Assembly: GCF_018785315.1 (NCBI RefSeq)
Contig: NZ_WQPN01000162.1
Coordinates: forward strand, 1 to 57,355
From: Clostridium sp. MCC353
GTDB lineage: Bacteria; Bacillota; Clostridia; Lachnospirales; Lachnospiraceae
DNA length: 57,355 nt
Reading direction: 5' to 3'
Of the stretch, positions 25,950 through 35,399 are shown piece by piece. Each line of letters begins with the position of its first letter. The stretch's first letter is position 1. The translations under genes and the position numbers were made by a program. Under the pieces are notes generated by a model. The model searched no databases and was not told the DNA's origin. It worked only from the letters and a program-made list of their open reading frames with translations.

Positions 25950-27425
25950 ATGGAAAATTATAATGTCTATAAAGACATTGAAGCCAGAACAAAAGGTGAA
26001 ATTTACATAGGAGTTGTGGGCCCGGTCAGGACTGGGAAATCTACGTTTATCAAGCGGTTCATGGAACTGATGGTGCTGCCGGATATGGAAGATGAGCATC
26101 AGAAGGCCAGAACCAGGGATGAACTGCCTCAGAGCGCGGCCGGAAAGACGATTATGACCACCGAACCTAAGTTTATCCCTAAAGAAGCGGCTGAAATCAA
26201 GCTGGATGACGGGATTCAGGCCAAGGTCAGACTGATCGACTGTGTGGGATTCATGGTGGAAGGGGCGGCCGGACACATTGAAAATGATACGGAACGCCTG
26301 GTTAAAACGCCGTGGTATGATTATGAGATACCGTTTACAAAAGCTGCTGAGATCGGAACCAGAAAGGTAATCAACGACCATTCCACCATAGGGATTGTGG
26401 TCACAACCGACGGATCCATCGGGGAATTGAAACGCCCTAATTACATAGCTGCGGAAGAAAAAACAGTTCAGGAGTTAAAAGGCCTGGGCAAGCCATTTAT
26501 CCTCCTTCTGAACTCCTTAAAACCTTATTCGGAAGAGACTGCTTCCTTAGCCAGGGAGCTGATGGAAAAATATCAGGTTGCTGTGCTGCCGGTGAACTGC
26601 GAACAACTGAAAAAAGAAGATATTTACCACATTTTGGAACGGGTTTTAAAAGAATTCCCGGTAACGGAAATGGATTTTTATATTCCCAAATGGCTGGAAA
26701 TCCTGCCTGCAACCCATTGGCTGAAAAGCCAGGTGATTCAAACGGTCAGGGACATTATGAAAAAGGTGTCCCATATGAAAGATGTAAACAGCGAGGTGAT
26801 GGTTCCGTCCTCCGAAGCGGTCAAAGGCCTGAAACTGCAGAATATGGAAATGGCCGACGGCAGCGTGTCCGTAGGCGTGGATGTGGACGACAGCTATTAC
26901 TATCAGATCCTCAGCGACTATGTGGGAATCCCCATTGAGGGAGAATACCAGCTGATGCAGACCCTTTCCAATCTGGCCAGAATGCAGTCTGAATATGAAA
27001 AGGTTCAGAATGCCATGAACCAGGTGCGTTTAAAAGGCTATGGGGTGGTGACGCCTGACCGCTCTGAAATCATGCTGGATGAACCGCAGGTGATCAAACA
27101 TGGCAATAAGTACGGGGTGAAGATGAAAGCGGAAGCGCCTTCCATCAATCTGATAAAAGCTCATATTGAAACGGAGATCGCTCCCATCGTGGGCAGCGAA
27201 CAGCAGGCGGAAGATTTGATCGCTTATATTAAACAGAACGCCAAGGAAAGCGATGAGGGCATCTGGAGCACCAATATTTTTGGAAAATCCATCGAACAGA
27301 TCGTGGAAGACGGAATCCAGGCAAAGGTTTCCCAGATGACGGAAGACTGCCAGATGAAGCTTCAGGATACGCTGCAGAAAATAATTAACGACAGCAATGG
27401 AGGTATGATTTGCATAATCATATAA
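25950..27425 (+). CDS. spoIVA: Stage IV sporulation protein A
   Basis: SpoIVA is the ATPase that polymerises on the forespore surface as the base of the spore coat. The 491-residue protein has MENYNVYKDIEARTKGEIY at its start and Walker A GPVRTGKST at about residues 24-32. Its length and its hydrophobic C-terminus (GGMICIII), which in Bacillus mediates forespore localisation, are normal. It is strong evidence for a spore former. GGGGG lies 7-8 nt before the ATG inside a predicted hairpin. Confidence 0.97.
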   Translation: MENYNVYKDIEARTKGEIYIGVVGPVRTGKSTFIKRFMELMVLPDMEDEHQKARTRDELPQSAAGKTIMTTEPKFIPKEAAEIKLDDGIQAKVRLIDCVGFMVEGAAGHIENDTERLVKTPWYDYEIPFTKAAEIGTRKVINDHSTIGIVVTTDGSIGELKRPNYIAAEEKTVQELKGLGKPFILLLNSLKPYSEETASLARELMEKYQVAVLPVNCEQLKKEDIYHILERVLKEFPVTEMDFYIPKWLEILPATHWLKSQVIQTVRDIMKKVSHMKDVNSEVMVPSSEAVKGLKLQNMEMADGSVSVGVDVDDSYYYQILSDYVGIPIEGEYQLMQTLSNLARMQSEYEKVQNAMNQVRLKGYGVVTPDRSEIMLDEPQVIKHGNKYGVKMKAEAPSINLIKAHIETEIAPIVGSEQQAEDLIAYIKQNAKESDEGIWSTNIFGKSIEQIVEDGIQAKVSQMTEDCQMKLQDTLQKIINDSNGGMICIII

Positions 27426-27473
27426 TTCAGTGCTATAATGGATTATACGACAAAAGACATAGGAGGGTATTCT

Positions 27474-29075
27474 ATGAAGCTTACATTTATTGGGGCAGAT
27501 CATGAAGTGACCGGAAGCTGTCACTGTTTGGAGACGGAACATGCCAATATCCTGGTGGACTATGGTATGGAGCAGGGGCTGAACGTTTACGAAAACGTGG
27601 AACTGCCGATCAGCTATTCAGAAGTGGATTATGTGCTGCTCACCCATGCGCACATCGACCATGCGGGACTTCTTCCGCTGCTTTATGCCAGAGGCTTCCG
27701 GGGAACGGTTGTGACAACGGTTGCGACCGGGGATTTATGTAATATTATGTTAAAAGACAGCGCCCACATTCAGGAGATGGAGGCTGAATGGAAAAACCGG
27801 AAGGCCAGAAGAGCCGGAAGTCCGGAAGTCCCTCCCCTGTATGAGATGAATGACGCGCTGGGGGTATTGCAGCATTTTGAAACATATGAATACGATGAAC
27901 TGGTGGATTTGGCGGAGGGCATAAGAATCCGTTTTACGGATGCGGGCCATCTGTTCGGGTCGGCTTCCATTGAAGTGTGGATTACAGAAGGCGGAGAAAC
28001 AAAGAAAATCGTGTTTTCCGGAGATATCGGCAACTTCAACAAACCGCTGATCCGCGATCCCCAGTATATAAAAGAGGCCGATTATGTGGTGATGGAGTGT
28101 ACTTATGGCGACAGAAACCACGTTCATACCAAGGATCACATCACCGAGCTCACCCGCATCATCCAGGAAACTTTGGACAGAGGGGGCAATGTGGTGATAC
28201 CGGCCTTTGCGGTGGGCCGTACCCAGGAACTTTTGTATTTCCTCAGAAAGATAAAGCTGGATCACATGATCCATGGCCATGATAATTTTGAAGTATATGT
28301 GGATAGCCCTCTGGCTGTGGAAGCCACTCATGTGTTCAAGGAGAATCTGCTCCGCTGTTATGATGAAGAGACAAAGCAGTTGGTGGAGATGGGAATTAAC
28401 CCCATATCTTTCCCGGGGCTGAAACTGTCCATCACAAGTGATGAATCCAAGAATATCAACTTCGATACAAAGCCCAAAGTTATTATTTCGGCATCCGGCA
28501 TGTGTGACGCCGGACGAATCCGCCATCATCTGAAACACAACCTGTGGCGCAGGGAGTGCACCATTGTATTTGCGGGATATCAGGCGGTGGGAACCCTTGG
28601 ACGTAGCCTGATGGACGGAAACCGGGAAGTGAAGCTGTTCGGTGAAACCATTGATGTGGAGGCACATATCGAATCCCTTGAAGGCATCAGCGGCCATGCG
28701 GACAGGGATGGGCTGCTCGCATGGATCAATGCCTATGAAGAAAAGCCGAAACAGGTATTCGCCGTTCACGGCGATGACGCGGTGTGCGATATCTTTGTCC
28801 GCACCCTGAGGGAAGAATATGGCTTCAACGCAGCGGCCCCGTTCAGCGGTTCCAGCTTTGACCTGCTTCAGGGCAGATGGATCACAGTTACCAAGGGTAT
28901 TCCGGTGAACAAAGAAACCGCGGCGGTCAGAAAGGCTGCCGGCGTCTTTGCGCGGCTGGTTGCTGCCGGTGAACGCCTGCGCCAGGTTATTCTGCGCAAC
29001 GAAGGCGGAGCCAATAAAGATCTGGCAAGATTTGCGGATCAGATTAATGCATTATGTGATAAATGGGACAGATAA
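27474..29075 (+). CDS. MBL-fold, beta-CASP RNA-type metallohydrolase
   Basis: A 533-residue metallo-beta-lactamase-fold protein. THAHIDHAG (about 57-65) is the zinc motif; downstream [19 protein letters not shown], the beta-CASP segment ([13 protein letters not shown]) and [13 protein letters not shown] complete the KH-less RNase/CPSF-like family. It probably cleaves RNA. The ATG at 27474 has AGGAGGG 7 nt upstream; the frame opens at an ATG (27438) with no site. rnhA follows after 14 bp, which is a suggestive nucleic-acid-processing pair. Confidence 0.92.
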   Translation: MKLTFIGADHEVTGSCHCLETEHANILVDYGMEQGLNVYENVELPISYSEVDYVLLTHAHIDHAGLLPLLYARGFRGTVVTTVATGDLCNIMLKDSAHIQEMEAEWKNRKARRAGSPEVPPLYEMNDALGVLQHFETYEYDELVDLAEGIRIRFTDAGHLFGSASIEVWITEGGETKKIVFSGDIGNFNKPLIRDPQYIKEADYVVMECTYGDRNHVHTKDHITELTRIIQETLDRGGNVVIPAFAVGRTQELLYFLRKIKLDHMIHGHDNFEVYVDSPLAVEATHVFKENLLRCYDEETKQLVEMGINPISFPGLKLSITSDESKNINFDTKPKVIISASGMCDAGRIRHHLKHNLWRRECTIVFAGYQAVGTLGRSLMDGNREVKLFGETIDVEAHIESLEGISGHADRDGLLAWINAYEEKPKQVFAVHGDDAVCDIFVRTLREEYGFNAAAPFSGSSFDLLQGRWITVTKGIPVNKETAAVRKAAGVFARLVAAGERLRQVILRNEGGANKDLARFADQINALCDKWDR

Positions 29076-29089
29076 GGAGACAAAAATCA

Positions 29090-29572
29090 ATGACAAAAGT
29101 ACAGTTATACACAGACGGATCGGCCAGAGGCAACCCGGACGGGCCGGGCGGATATGGAGCGGTGCTCCAGTTTATGGACAGCAAAGGACAGATGCATGAA
29201 AAGGTGATGTCAGGCGGGTATAAGCGGACAACCAACAACCGGATGGAGCTTATGGCGGCAATCGTCGGCCTGGAGGCATTGAACCGGCCCTGTCAGGTAG
29301 AACTGTATTCGGATTCCAAATATCTGACGGATGCATTTAACCAGGGATGGATCGATAACTGGATCAGAAACAACTGGAAGCGGGGAAAGAGCGGCCCGGT
29401 GAAGAATATTGATCTGTGGGAACGCCTTTTAAAAGCGAAGGAGCCCCACGATGTAAAATTTTTATGGGTAAAAGGACATGCAGGCCACCCGCAGAATGAA
29501 AGGTGTGATCTGCTGGCCACCAGCGCCGCCGACGGCAGTGATCTGATGACGGATACAGGGCTGTCCCTATAA
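29090..29572 (+). CDS. rnhA: Ribonuclease HI
   Basis: A 160-residue RNase HI, which degrades the RNA strand of RNA-DNA hybrids. The carboxylate residues fall in [27 protein letters not shown] and [20 protein letters not shown] and [12 protein letters not shown] are typical. The ATG at 29090 has AAGGAG about 13 nt upstream; an upstream ATG (29063) lies inside the previous gene. The C-terminus extends slightly beyond the catalytic core. Confidence 0.95.
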   Translation: MTKVQLYTDGSARGNPDGPGGYGAVLQFMDSKGQMHEKVMSGGYKRTTNNRMELMAAIVGLEALNRPCQVELYSDSKYLTDAFNQGWIDNWIRNNWKRGKSGPVKNIDLWERLLKAKEPHDVKFLWVKGHAGHPQNERCDLLATSAADGSDLMTDTGLSL

Positions 29573-29752
29573 TCATTAAATTAATCTTACAAAATATTAC
29601 TAATTGTGGTTTCCTATTCCTTTTCAGCCTTATTTATGATATTTTTAAATTGAAAATAACTGGGTTTCTGATCGTCTCATCCTCATGGGGCGGGCAGGAA
29701 TCCAAAGCAGGATATCAGGTTTCCTGCAGCAAGGTAGGAAGGGAGAATTCCC

Positions 29753-30529
29753 ATGAAAAGGAATTACGGAATATGGTATGTGATCGCGGCCATCATCGTC
29801 ATAGGCGTTGCCACTACCAATTACACGAATAAATTAGTAAACAGCCAGCAGACGCAGACGACTGCCATGACTGCTTCCGCAACGGAAGCAGTCGATTTGT
29901 CTGGCTCGAAAGAAGAAAAGGAAGATATCATAACTACGCCGGAAGAAACTGCCGGCGCCAGGATGGCAGAAGCGGCTCCCATGCCTGATGCCGCCATGGA
30001 GACCATTGGGGAAACCATCATATCCCCTGCGGAAACCAGAGCGGAACAGAGGGCAGAGGCCGGGAACGGAAAAGCGAAAGAAGAGATTAAACCTGAGACA
30101 AGGGTGTACACATTAGCGGAGAATGTGGAAGAGACGGGAATTGTGGAATCATCCGTTTCAGGAACCAACGCATATGAGAACCGGCTGTCAGAGCTGGATG
30201 CGCAGATCAAACGGCTGCGTGAAGAGGAGACTGATTCCAATACCAACTCCATCAAGACGACGGCTGAGACGGAACTGAAGCTGTGGGACGGAGAGCTGAA
30301 TTTAATATACGGCGCCATTATCGGGGAATTGGATGAAAAAGAAAAAGAAGAACTGATTATGGAAGAACGGGAATGGATGAAGGACAGAGACGCCCTGGCT
30401 GTCGCGGCGGCGAAGAAGTCGGGCGGCGGTACCATGGAAGGATTGGAGTACACAGCCTCTCTTGCTGATTCTACCAGAAAAAGAGTGTATGAATTAGCGG
30501 CAACTTATAAAGATGTTCTTGATAATTAA
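29753..30529 (+). CDS. Membrane-anchored or secreted protein with LprI-like C-terminal domain
   Basis: A 258-residue protein with one N-terminal hydrophobic segment (about 7-22), a low-complexity Thr/Ala/Glu-rich stretch (about 30-120) and a C-terminal helical domain (about 140-258). ELKLWDGELNLIYGAI, EEREWMKDRD and the GGGTMEGLEY-type turn resemble the lysozyme-inhibitor LprI N-terminal domain (DUF1311). The usual cysteines of that domain are absent. Function unknown; anchoring outside the membrane is inferred. GGAAGGGAGAATTCCC provides an upstream GGAGA site. Confidence 0.65.
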   Translation: MKRNYGIWYVIAAIIVIGVATTNYTNKLVNSQQTQTTAMTASATEAVDLSGSKEEKEDIITTPEETAGARMAEAAPMPDAAMETIGETIISPAETRAEQRAEAGNGKAKEEIKPETRVYTLAENVEETGIVESSVSGTNAYENRLSELDAQIKRLREEETDSNTNSIKTTAETELKLWDGELNLIYGAIIGELDEKEKEELIMEEREWMKDRDALAVAAAKKSGGGTMEGLEYTASLADSTRKRVYELAATYKDVLDN

Positions 30530-30596
30530 AAACTCATATGATAGGATAATAAAGATAGATGATTTTAAAAAAAGAGAATTGATAGGAGGAAATACC

Positions 30597-30722
30597 ATGG
30601 GTGCGTTTGCGGCAAGTTTCATTGAATATACAATCAAGTTCATTTTCTTTATTGCCATCGCTTATGGAGGGGTTATCTGCGGCAAAAAATTCAGAGACCA
30701 TAAAGATGCGAAATCGAATTAA
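30597..30722 (+). CDS. Small 41-residue membrane protein
   Basis: A short protein starting MGAFAASFIEYTIKF with one hydrophobic helix (FIFFIAIAYGGVICG) and a basic tail (KKFRDHKDAKSN). AGGAGG lies 7 nt upstream of the ATG at 30597, much better than upstream alternatives in the same frame. It sits between the LprI-like gene and alaS. No family name is offered. Confidence 0.7.
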   Translation: MGAFAASFIEYTIKFIFFIAIAYGGVICGKKFRDHKDAKSN

Positions 30723-30766
30723 AAAGCATTAGAATTACAGAATGTAAATAGCAGAGAGGTGTAAAA

Positions 30767-33409
30767 GTGAAGAAGTACGGTGTTAACGAACTGAGGAAGA
30801 TGTTCCTGGAGTTTTTTGAAAGCAAGGGACATCTGGCTCTTAAAAGCTTTTCCTTAGTTCCGCATAATGATAACAGCTTGTTATTGATCAATTCAGGTAT
30901 GGCTCCGCTGAAGCCATATTTCACAGGACAGGAAATTCCACCAAGAAAGAGAGTTACTACGTGTCAGAAGTGTATTCGTACCGGTGATATTGAGAATATC
31001 GGTAAGACTGCGCGTCATGGCACGTTCTTTGAGATGTTGGGAAATTTTTCTTTTGGAGATTATTTTAAGCATAAAGCGATTGCCTGGTCCTGGGAATTTC
31101 TGACAGAGGTTGTAGGACTGGATGCAGACCGGTTATATCCGTCCGTATATCTGGATGACGATGAGGCGTTTGATATCTGGAATAAAGAGATCGGCATTCC
31201 GGCAGAACGCATCTTCCGTTTTGGAAAAGAAGACAACTTCTGGGAGCATGGCGCCGGTCCATGCGGTCCGTGTTCGGAGATCTATTACGACCGCGGTGAA
31301 AAATACGGCTGTGGAAAACCCGGCTGCACGGTGGGCTGTGAATGCGACCGTTATATCGAAGTGTGGAATAATGTATTTACTCAGTTTGAGAATGACGGAC
31401 ACGGCAATTATACGGAACTTCAGCAAAAGAATATAGATACCGGTATGGGGCTGGAGCGCCTTGCTGTTGTGGTACAGGATGTGGATTCCCTGTTTACGGT
31501 GGATACGAATAAGGCTCTTCTGGACGCGGTCTGTGAACTGGCTCATACCTCTTATCTGACTGATGAAAAGAAGGACGTGTCTCTGCGCATAATCGCGGAT
31601 CATGTGAAATCCTGTACTTTTATGATTTCCGATGGTATTATGCCGTCTAATGAAGGCAGAGGATATGTTCTGCGCCGTCTGATCAGGCGTGCCGCACGCC
31701 ACGGAAGGCTTCTTGGAATCGAAGGCAGGTTCATGCCAGATTTGAGCAAGGTTGTCATTGAACTTTCCAAAGACGGTTATCCGGAGCTGGAAGAGAAGAA
31801 AGCCATGATCTTAAAGGTTCTGGCAGAAGAAGAAGAAAAATTTAACAAGACCATAGACCAGGGACTTGCTATTCTCGGGGATATGGAAGAAGAGATGATG
31901 GCGAAGAAAGAAACGGTTCTTTCCGGAGCTGATGCGTTCAAACTTTATGATACCTACGGATTCCCTCTGGATCTGACCATTGAGATTCTGGAGGAAAAAT
32001 CGTTCTCCGTAGATGAAGAAGGGTTCCAGACCGCCATGAAAGCACAGCGGGAAAAAGCCCGTGCGGCGAGAAAAACCACCAACTATATGGGCGCGGATGT
32101 TACGGTATACCAGTCCATCGATCCCGCAATTACTACTAAATTTGTAGGTTATGACAGGCTGGTTCACGATTCTGTGATCACAGTATTAACCAGTGAAACC
32201 GATCTGGCAGAGGCGCTAACAGACGGGGAAGTGGGCACAATTATTGTGGAAGAGACCCCGTTCTACGGCACCATGGGCGGCCAGCAGGCCGATACGGGTG
32301 TAATTGTCAGCGCTAAGGGTGAATTTAAGGTAGAGGATACCATCCACCTTCAGGGCGGCAAAGTAGGCCATGTAGGAAAGATGACAAAGGGAATGTTCCA
32401 GGTAGGGGATAAAGTCACTTTGAGCGTTTGTGAGGACAGACGGTTATCCACAGGCAAGAACCACAGTGCGACCCATCTGCTTCAGAAGGCTTTGAGAACC
32501 GTATTGGGAGAGCATGTGGAGCAGGCCGGTTCTTATGTGGATGCGGACAGGCTTCGTTTTGACTTCACCCATTTTTCCGCCATGACTCCTGAGGAGATCA
32601 AACAGGTGGAAGATCTGGTCAATAAAGAAATCCAGGAAGGGCTTCCGGTGGTTACACAGGAGATGACCCTGGATGAAGCGAAAAAGTCAGGGGCTATGGC
32701 TCTGTTTGGCGAGAAATACGGAGATAAAGTCCGGGTTGTGAAGATGGGGGATTTCTCCACCGAACTCTGCGGCGGAACCCATATTTCCAATACCAATGTG
32801 ATTTCAGCCTTTAAGATCATTTCCGAAGCCGGAATCGCCGCAGGCGTGCGCCGTATTGAGGCATTGACCGGAGACGGTTTGATGCACTATTACCAGCAGA
32901 CGGAAGCGGAGCTTCACGAAGCTGCAAAGGCTGCCAAAACAACTCCGGCTGATTTAAAAGCCAGGATTGAATCCATGCTGGAAGAGATCAAAGCCCTTCA
33001 TTCTGAAAATGAAAAACTGAAGAGCAAACTGGCTAATGATTCCCTGGGAGATGTATCGGATCAGGTGAAGGAAGTAAACGGCGTCAAAGTCCTTGCGACA
33101 AAAGTCGCTGATGTGGATATGAACGGTCTCAGGAATTTAGGGGACCAGTTGAAGAATAAACTGGGTGAAGGCGTAATCGTAATCGCATCCGTCCAGGACG
33201 GCAAAGTGAACCTCATGGCCACTGCAACGGATGAGGCCCAGAAAAAAGGCGCCCATGCAGGAAACCTGATTAAAGCTGTGGCAGGACTTGTTGGCGGCGG
33301 CGGCGGGGGACGACCCAATATGGCACAGGCCGGCGGAAAGAATCCGGCAGGCGTGGATGACGCTCTGGCAAAAGTTTTTGAGGTAGTTTCCCAACAAATT
33401 TCAAAATAA
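30767..33409 (+). CDS. alaS: Alanine--tRNA ligase
   Basis: An 880-residue AlaRS with the class II catalytic core (ELRKMFLEFFESKGH at the start; motif 2 region TCQKCIRTGDIENIGKT), the editing domain (GKNHSATHLLQKAL and CGGTHISNT with zinc-binding His/Cys) and a C-terminal DHHA1 domain (GGGGGGRPNMAQAGG). The start is a GTG at 30767 with AGAGAGG about 6 nt upstream. No T-box leader fits the 44-bp gap upstream, so any tRNA-responsive control would have to lie before the small gene. Confidence 0.97.
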   Translation: MKKYGVNELRKMFLEFFESKGHLALKSFSLVPHNDNSLLLINSGMAPLKPYFTGQEIPPRKRVTTCQKCIRTGDIENIGKTARHGTFFEMLGNFSFGDYFKHKAIAWSWEFLTEVVGLDADRLYPSVYLDDDEAFDIWNKEIGIPAERIFRFGKEDNFWEHGAGPCGPCSEIYYDRGEKYGCGKPGCTVGCECDRYIEVWNNVFTQFENDGHGNYTELQQKNIDTGMGLERLAVVVQDVDSLFTVDTNKALLDAVCELAHTSYLTDEKKDVSLRIIADHVKSCTFMISDGIMPSNEGRGYVLRRLIRRAARHGRLLGIEGRFMPDLSKVVIELSKDGYPELEEKKAMILKVLAEEEEKFNKTIDQGLAILGDMEEEMMAKKETVLSGADAFKLYDTYGFPLDLTIEILEEKSFSVDEEGFQTAMKAQREKARAARKTTNYMGADVTVYQSIDPAITTKFVGYDRLVHDSVITVLTSETDLAEALTDGEVGTIIVEETPFYGTMGGQQADTGVIVSAKGEFKVEDTIHLQGGKVGHVGKMTKGMFQVGDKVTLSVCEDRRLSTGKNHSATHLLQKALRTVLGEHVEQAGSYVDADRLRFDFTHFSAMTPEEIKQVEDLVNKEIQEGLPVVTQEMTLDEAKKSGAMALFGEKYGDKVRVVKMGDFSTELCGGTHISNTNVISAFKIISEAGIAAGVRRIEALTGDGLMHYYQQTEAELHEAAKAAKTTPADLKARIESMLEEIKALHSENEKLKSKLANDSLGDVSDQVKEVNGVKVLATKVADVDMNGLRNLGDQLKNKLGEGVIVIASVQDGKVNLMATATDEAQKKGAHAGNLIKAVAGLVGGGGGGRPNMAQAGGKNPAGVDDALAKVFEVVSQQISK

Positions 33410-33412
33410 TAG

Positions 33413-33440
33413 TTGACGAATAAGGAATTTATGCTATAAT
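33413..33440 (+). promoter_or_regulatory. Promoter of rpsU
   Basis: TTGACG (33413-33418) and TATAAT (33435-33440) with 16-bp spacing, just after the alaS stop codon. Confidence 0.75.
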
Positions 33441-33519
33441 CATTACAGTGCTATAAAAAATACCCAAACAGTTGTATTTACGCACAAGTACACAACTGGA
33501 GGGAGGTTAGGTGTGAGCT

Positions 33520-33696
33520 ATGTCAAACGTAATTGTTAAAGATAACGAAACATTAGACAGCGCTTTACGCAGATTCAAAAGAAACTGTGCTAAAGCTGGT
33601 ATTCAGCAGGAGATTCGTAAAAGAGAGCATTACGAAAAACCAAGCGTAAGACGTAAAAAGAAGTCTGAAGCTGCTAGAAAACGTAAATTTAATTAA
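33520..33696 (+). CDS. rpsU: 30S ribosomal protein S21
   Basis: A 58-residue S21 starting [16 protein letters not shown] and ending in a basic tail ([11 protein letters not shown]). It binds the 30S platform near the anti-Shine-Dalgarno region. GGAGGGAGG lies about 10 nt upstream of the ATG at 33520. It has its own promoter and is followed directly by a terminator. Confidence 0.97.
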   Translation: MSNVIVKDNETLDSALRRFKRNCAKAGIQQEIRKREHYEKPSVRRKKKSEAARKRKFN

Positions 33697-33710
33697 TTTA
33701 TTTAGTAAAA

Positions 33711-33742
33711 AAATCCTCGGTCGTATGACTGAGGATTTTTTC
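33711..33742 (+). terminator. Intrinsic terminator of rpsU
   Basis: AAATCCTCGGTC pairs with GACTGAGGATTT (one mismatch) around a GTAT loop, followed by a T-run. Confidence 0.9.
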
Positions 33743-33863
33743 GATACCAGGATATGCGGTACGGCAAATTGGGATGAAACGGATTCTCAGACTCAGGTTA
33801 AAAAAATATGATATAAAGACAGCAGAATGCATAAGATATAATAAATACCATATGAGGATCGTT

Positions 33864-34136
33864 ATGTTTGAAAATTCAAAAATAGCTGTAGCAACAGCAT
33901 TGAATCTGCCCAAGGATGTGGTTCTGGGAGAGGTGCTGATCTCATTTGTGGGCCGTCACTGTGTTGTGATTGAAAATTACCGGAAGATTCTGATCTATAC
34001 GGATACGCTGGTGAAACTCCAGGCTAAAAATTGTAAAGTGGTCATTAATGGAAAGAGGCTGATGATTGAATACTATACGGATGATGAGATGAAGATTACC
34101 GGCCTGCTTCAGTCGGTGGAGTTTGAAGGATTATGA
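33864..34136 (+). CDS. yqfC: Sporulation protein YqfC (YabP/YqfC family)
   Basis: A roughly 90-residue beta-rich protein with LPKDVVLGEVLISFVGRH and VKLQAKNCKVVINGKRL, typical of the YabP/YqfC family made in the mother cell under sigma-E. The start is uncertain. AGGAT lies 5 nt before ATG 33864, which gives the usual length; ATGs at 33774 and 33852 in the same frame lack ribosome binding sites. It is followed by yqfD, the conserved pair. Confidence 0.88.
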   Translation: MFENSKIAVATALNLPKDVVLGEVLISFVGRHCVVIENYRKILIYTDTLVKLQAKNCKVVINGKRLMIEYYTDDEMKITGLLQSVEFEGL

Positions 34137-34151
34137 CGAGAGGTTGGGTGA

Positions 34152-35399
34152 TTGAGTATGCCTGCATGGTTTTTACATCTGTGGTATGGGTATCTTCTGG
34201 TGCAGCTTCGGGGATTTTCTCCTGAACGGTTTCTGAATCTGTGCAGCGCCAACCGCATCGAAATCTGGGATCTGGAATACCGGGACGGAGGATACCAGTT
34301 CTGCATAACCTTAAAAGGGTATCGTGCGGTGAAGCCGTTGGTGAAGAAATCGAAGGTCAGACTGAGAATCGTAGAGAAGTTTGGACTTCCTTTTTTTTTA
34401 TACCGCAACCGGAAACGGAAATTATACTTTACAGGTGTGGCCAGTTTTTTTCTGATTCTCTATCTGATGTCCCTGTTCGTCTGGGATATCCAGTTCGAAG
34501 GAAACCGGATGTACACCTACGAAACGCTTACTGATTTTCTGGAGACGGAACATGTCACATTCGGCATGCGCAAATCTCTGATCGACTGTGATTCCCTGGA
34601 AGAGGAAATCCGCCTGGCATTTCCTGAAATCACCTGGGTTTCAGCCCGTGTATCAGGAACACGTCTTTTGGTTAAAATAAAGGAAAACGAAGTGCTGTCC
34701 TCCATTCCGGAAAAGGATACGTCGCCTTGTGATATTGTGGCGGCCAAAGACGGGGTGATTACCAGCATGATTGTGAGACAGGGCACCCCGGTGGCCGCAG
34801 TGGGAGATCAGGTGGAGAAGGGCCAGGTTCTGGTGAAGGGGCAGGTGGAGATAAAAAACGACAGCGAAGAGGTGGTAAATGTCCATTATGTCCATGCGGA
34901 CGCGGATATAATGGCTAAAACGGAATATCATGTAACGCAGTCATTTCCAAGAATGCACACGGTGGTGACGGAAACGGGCAAGACCAGACAAGGGGTTTAT
35001 CTGAAAGCATTCCGCTATTCGGCCATGCTCATTCTGCCGTCAAACGGAGAGAATCCGTGGAAAATGGTCATGGAAGAACAACAGCTCAAACTGTTCCAGA
35101 ATTTTTATCTGCCTGTTTATCTGGGAAAAATAAAGGCAAAAGAGTATGTTACATATGAATGTTTTTATACAAAAGAGGAGGAAAATATCAAAGGAACGCG
35201 CATTCACGAGGAATTTGTAAAAAATTTATTGGAAAAAGGGGTACAAATTATTGAAAATAATGTTAAAATACAAGATGATGAATCAAATTGTACAGTAAAC
35301 AGTTATGTGCTCGCAGTGGAGACCATCAGCGAACAGCAGGCGGTTTTGGAAGAGCAAATGAAAACAGAGGAGATTATAGAACCAGATGAGCGTAATTGA
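34152..35399 (+). CDS. yqfD: Sporulation protein YqfD
   Basis: A 415-residue protein with an N-terminal segment including WDLEYRDGGYQFCI and YRAVKPLVKKS, a membrane helix (about 95-112; FFLILYLMSLFVWDI) and a long extracytoplasmic region. The motif SWVSARVSGTRLLVKIKE matches the YqfD family. YqfD in Bacillus is a mother-cell sporulation protein. The TTG at 34152 has GAGAGG 8 nt upstream; ATG 34158 is the alternative. It overlaps phoH by 14 nt. Confidence 0.92.
   Translation: MSMPAWFLHLWYGYLLVQLRGFSPERFLNLCSANRIEIWDLEYRDGGYQFCITLKGYRAVKPLVKKSKVRLRIVEKFGLPFFLYRNRKRKLYFTGVASFFLILYLMSLFVWDIQFEGNRMYTYETLTDFLETEHVTFGMRKSLIDCDSLEEEIRLAFPEITWVSARVSGTRLLVKIKENEVLSSIPEKDTSPCDIVAAKDGVITSMIVRQGTPVAAVGDQVEKGQVLVKGQVEIKNDSEEVVNVHYVHADADIMAKTEYHVTQSFPRMHTVVTETGKTRQGVYLKAFRYSAMLILPSNGENPWKMVMEEQQLKLFQNFYLPVYLGKIKAKEYVTYECFYTKEEENIKGTRIHEEFVKNLLEKGVQIIENNVKIQDDESNCTVNSYVLAVETISEQQAVLEEQMKTEEIIEPDERN

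Noticed and set aside
30723-30766. T-box leader for alaS
   Set aside because: The gap is only 44 bp and has no antiterminator sequence; there is no room for a T-box.
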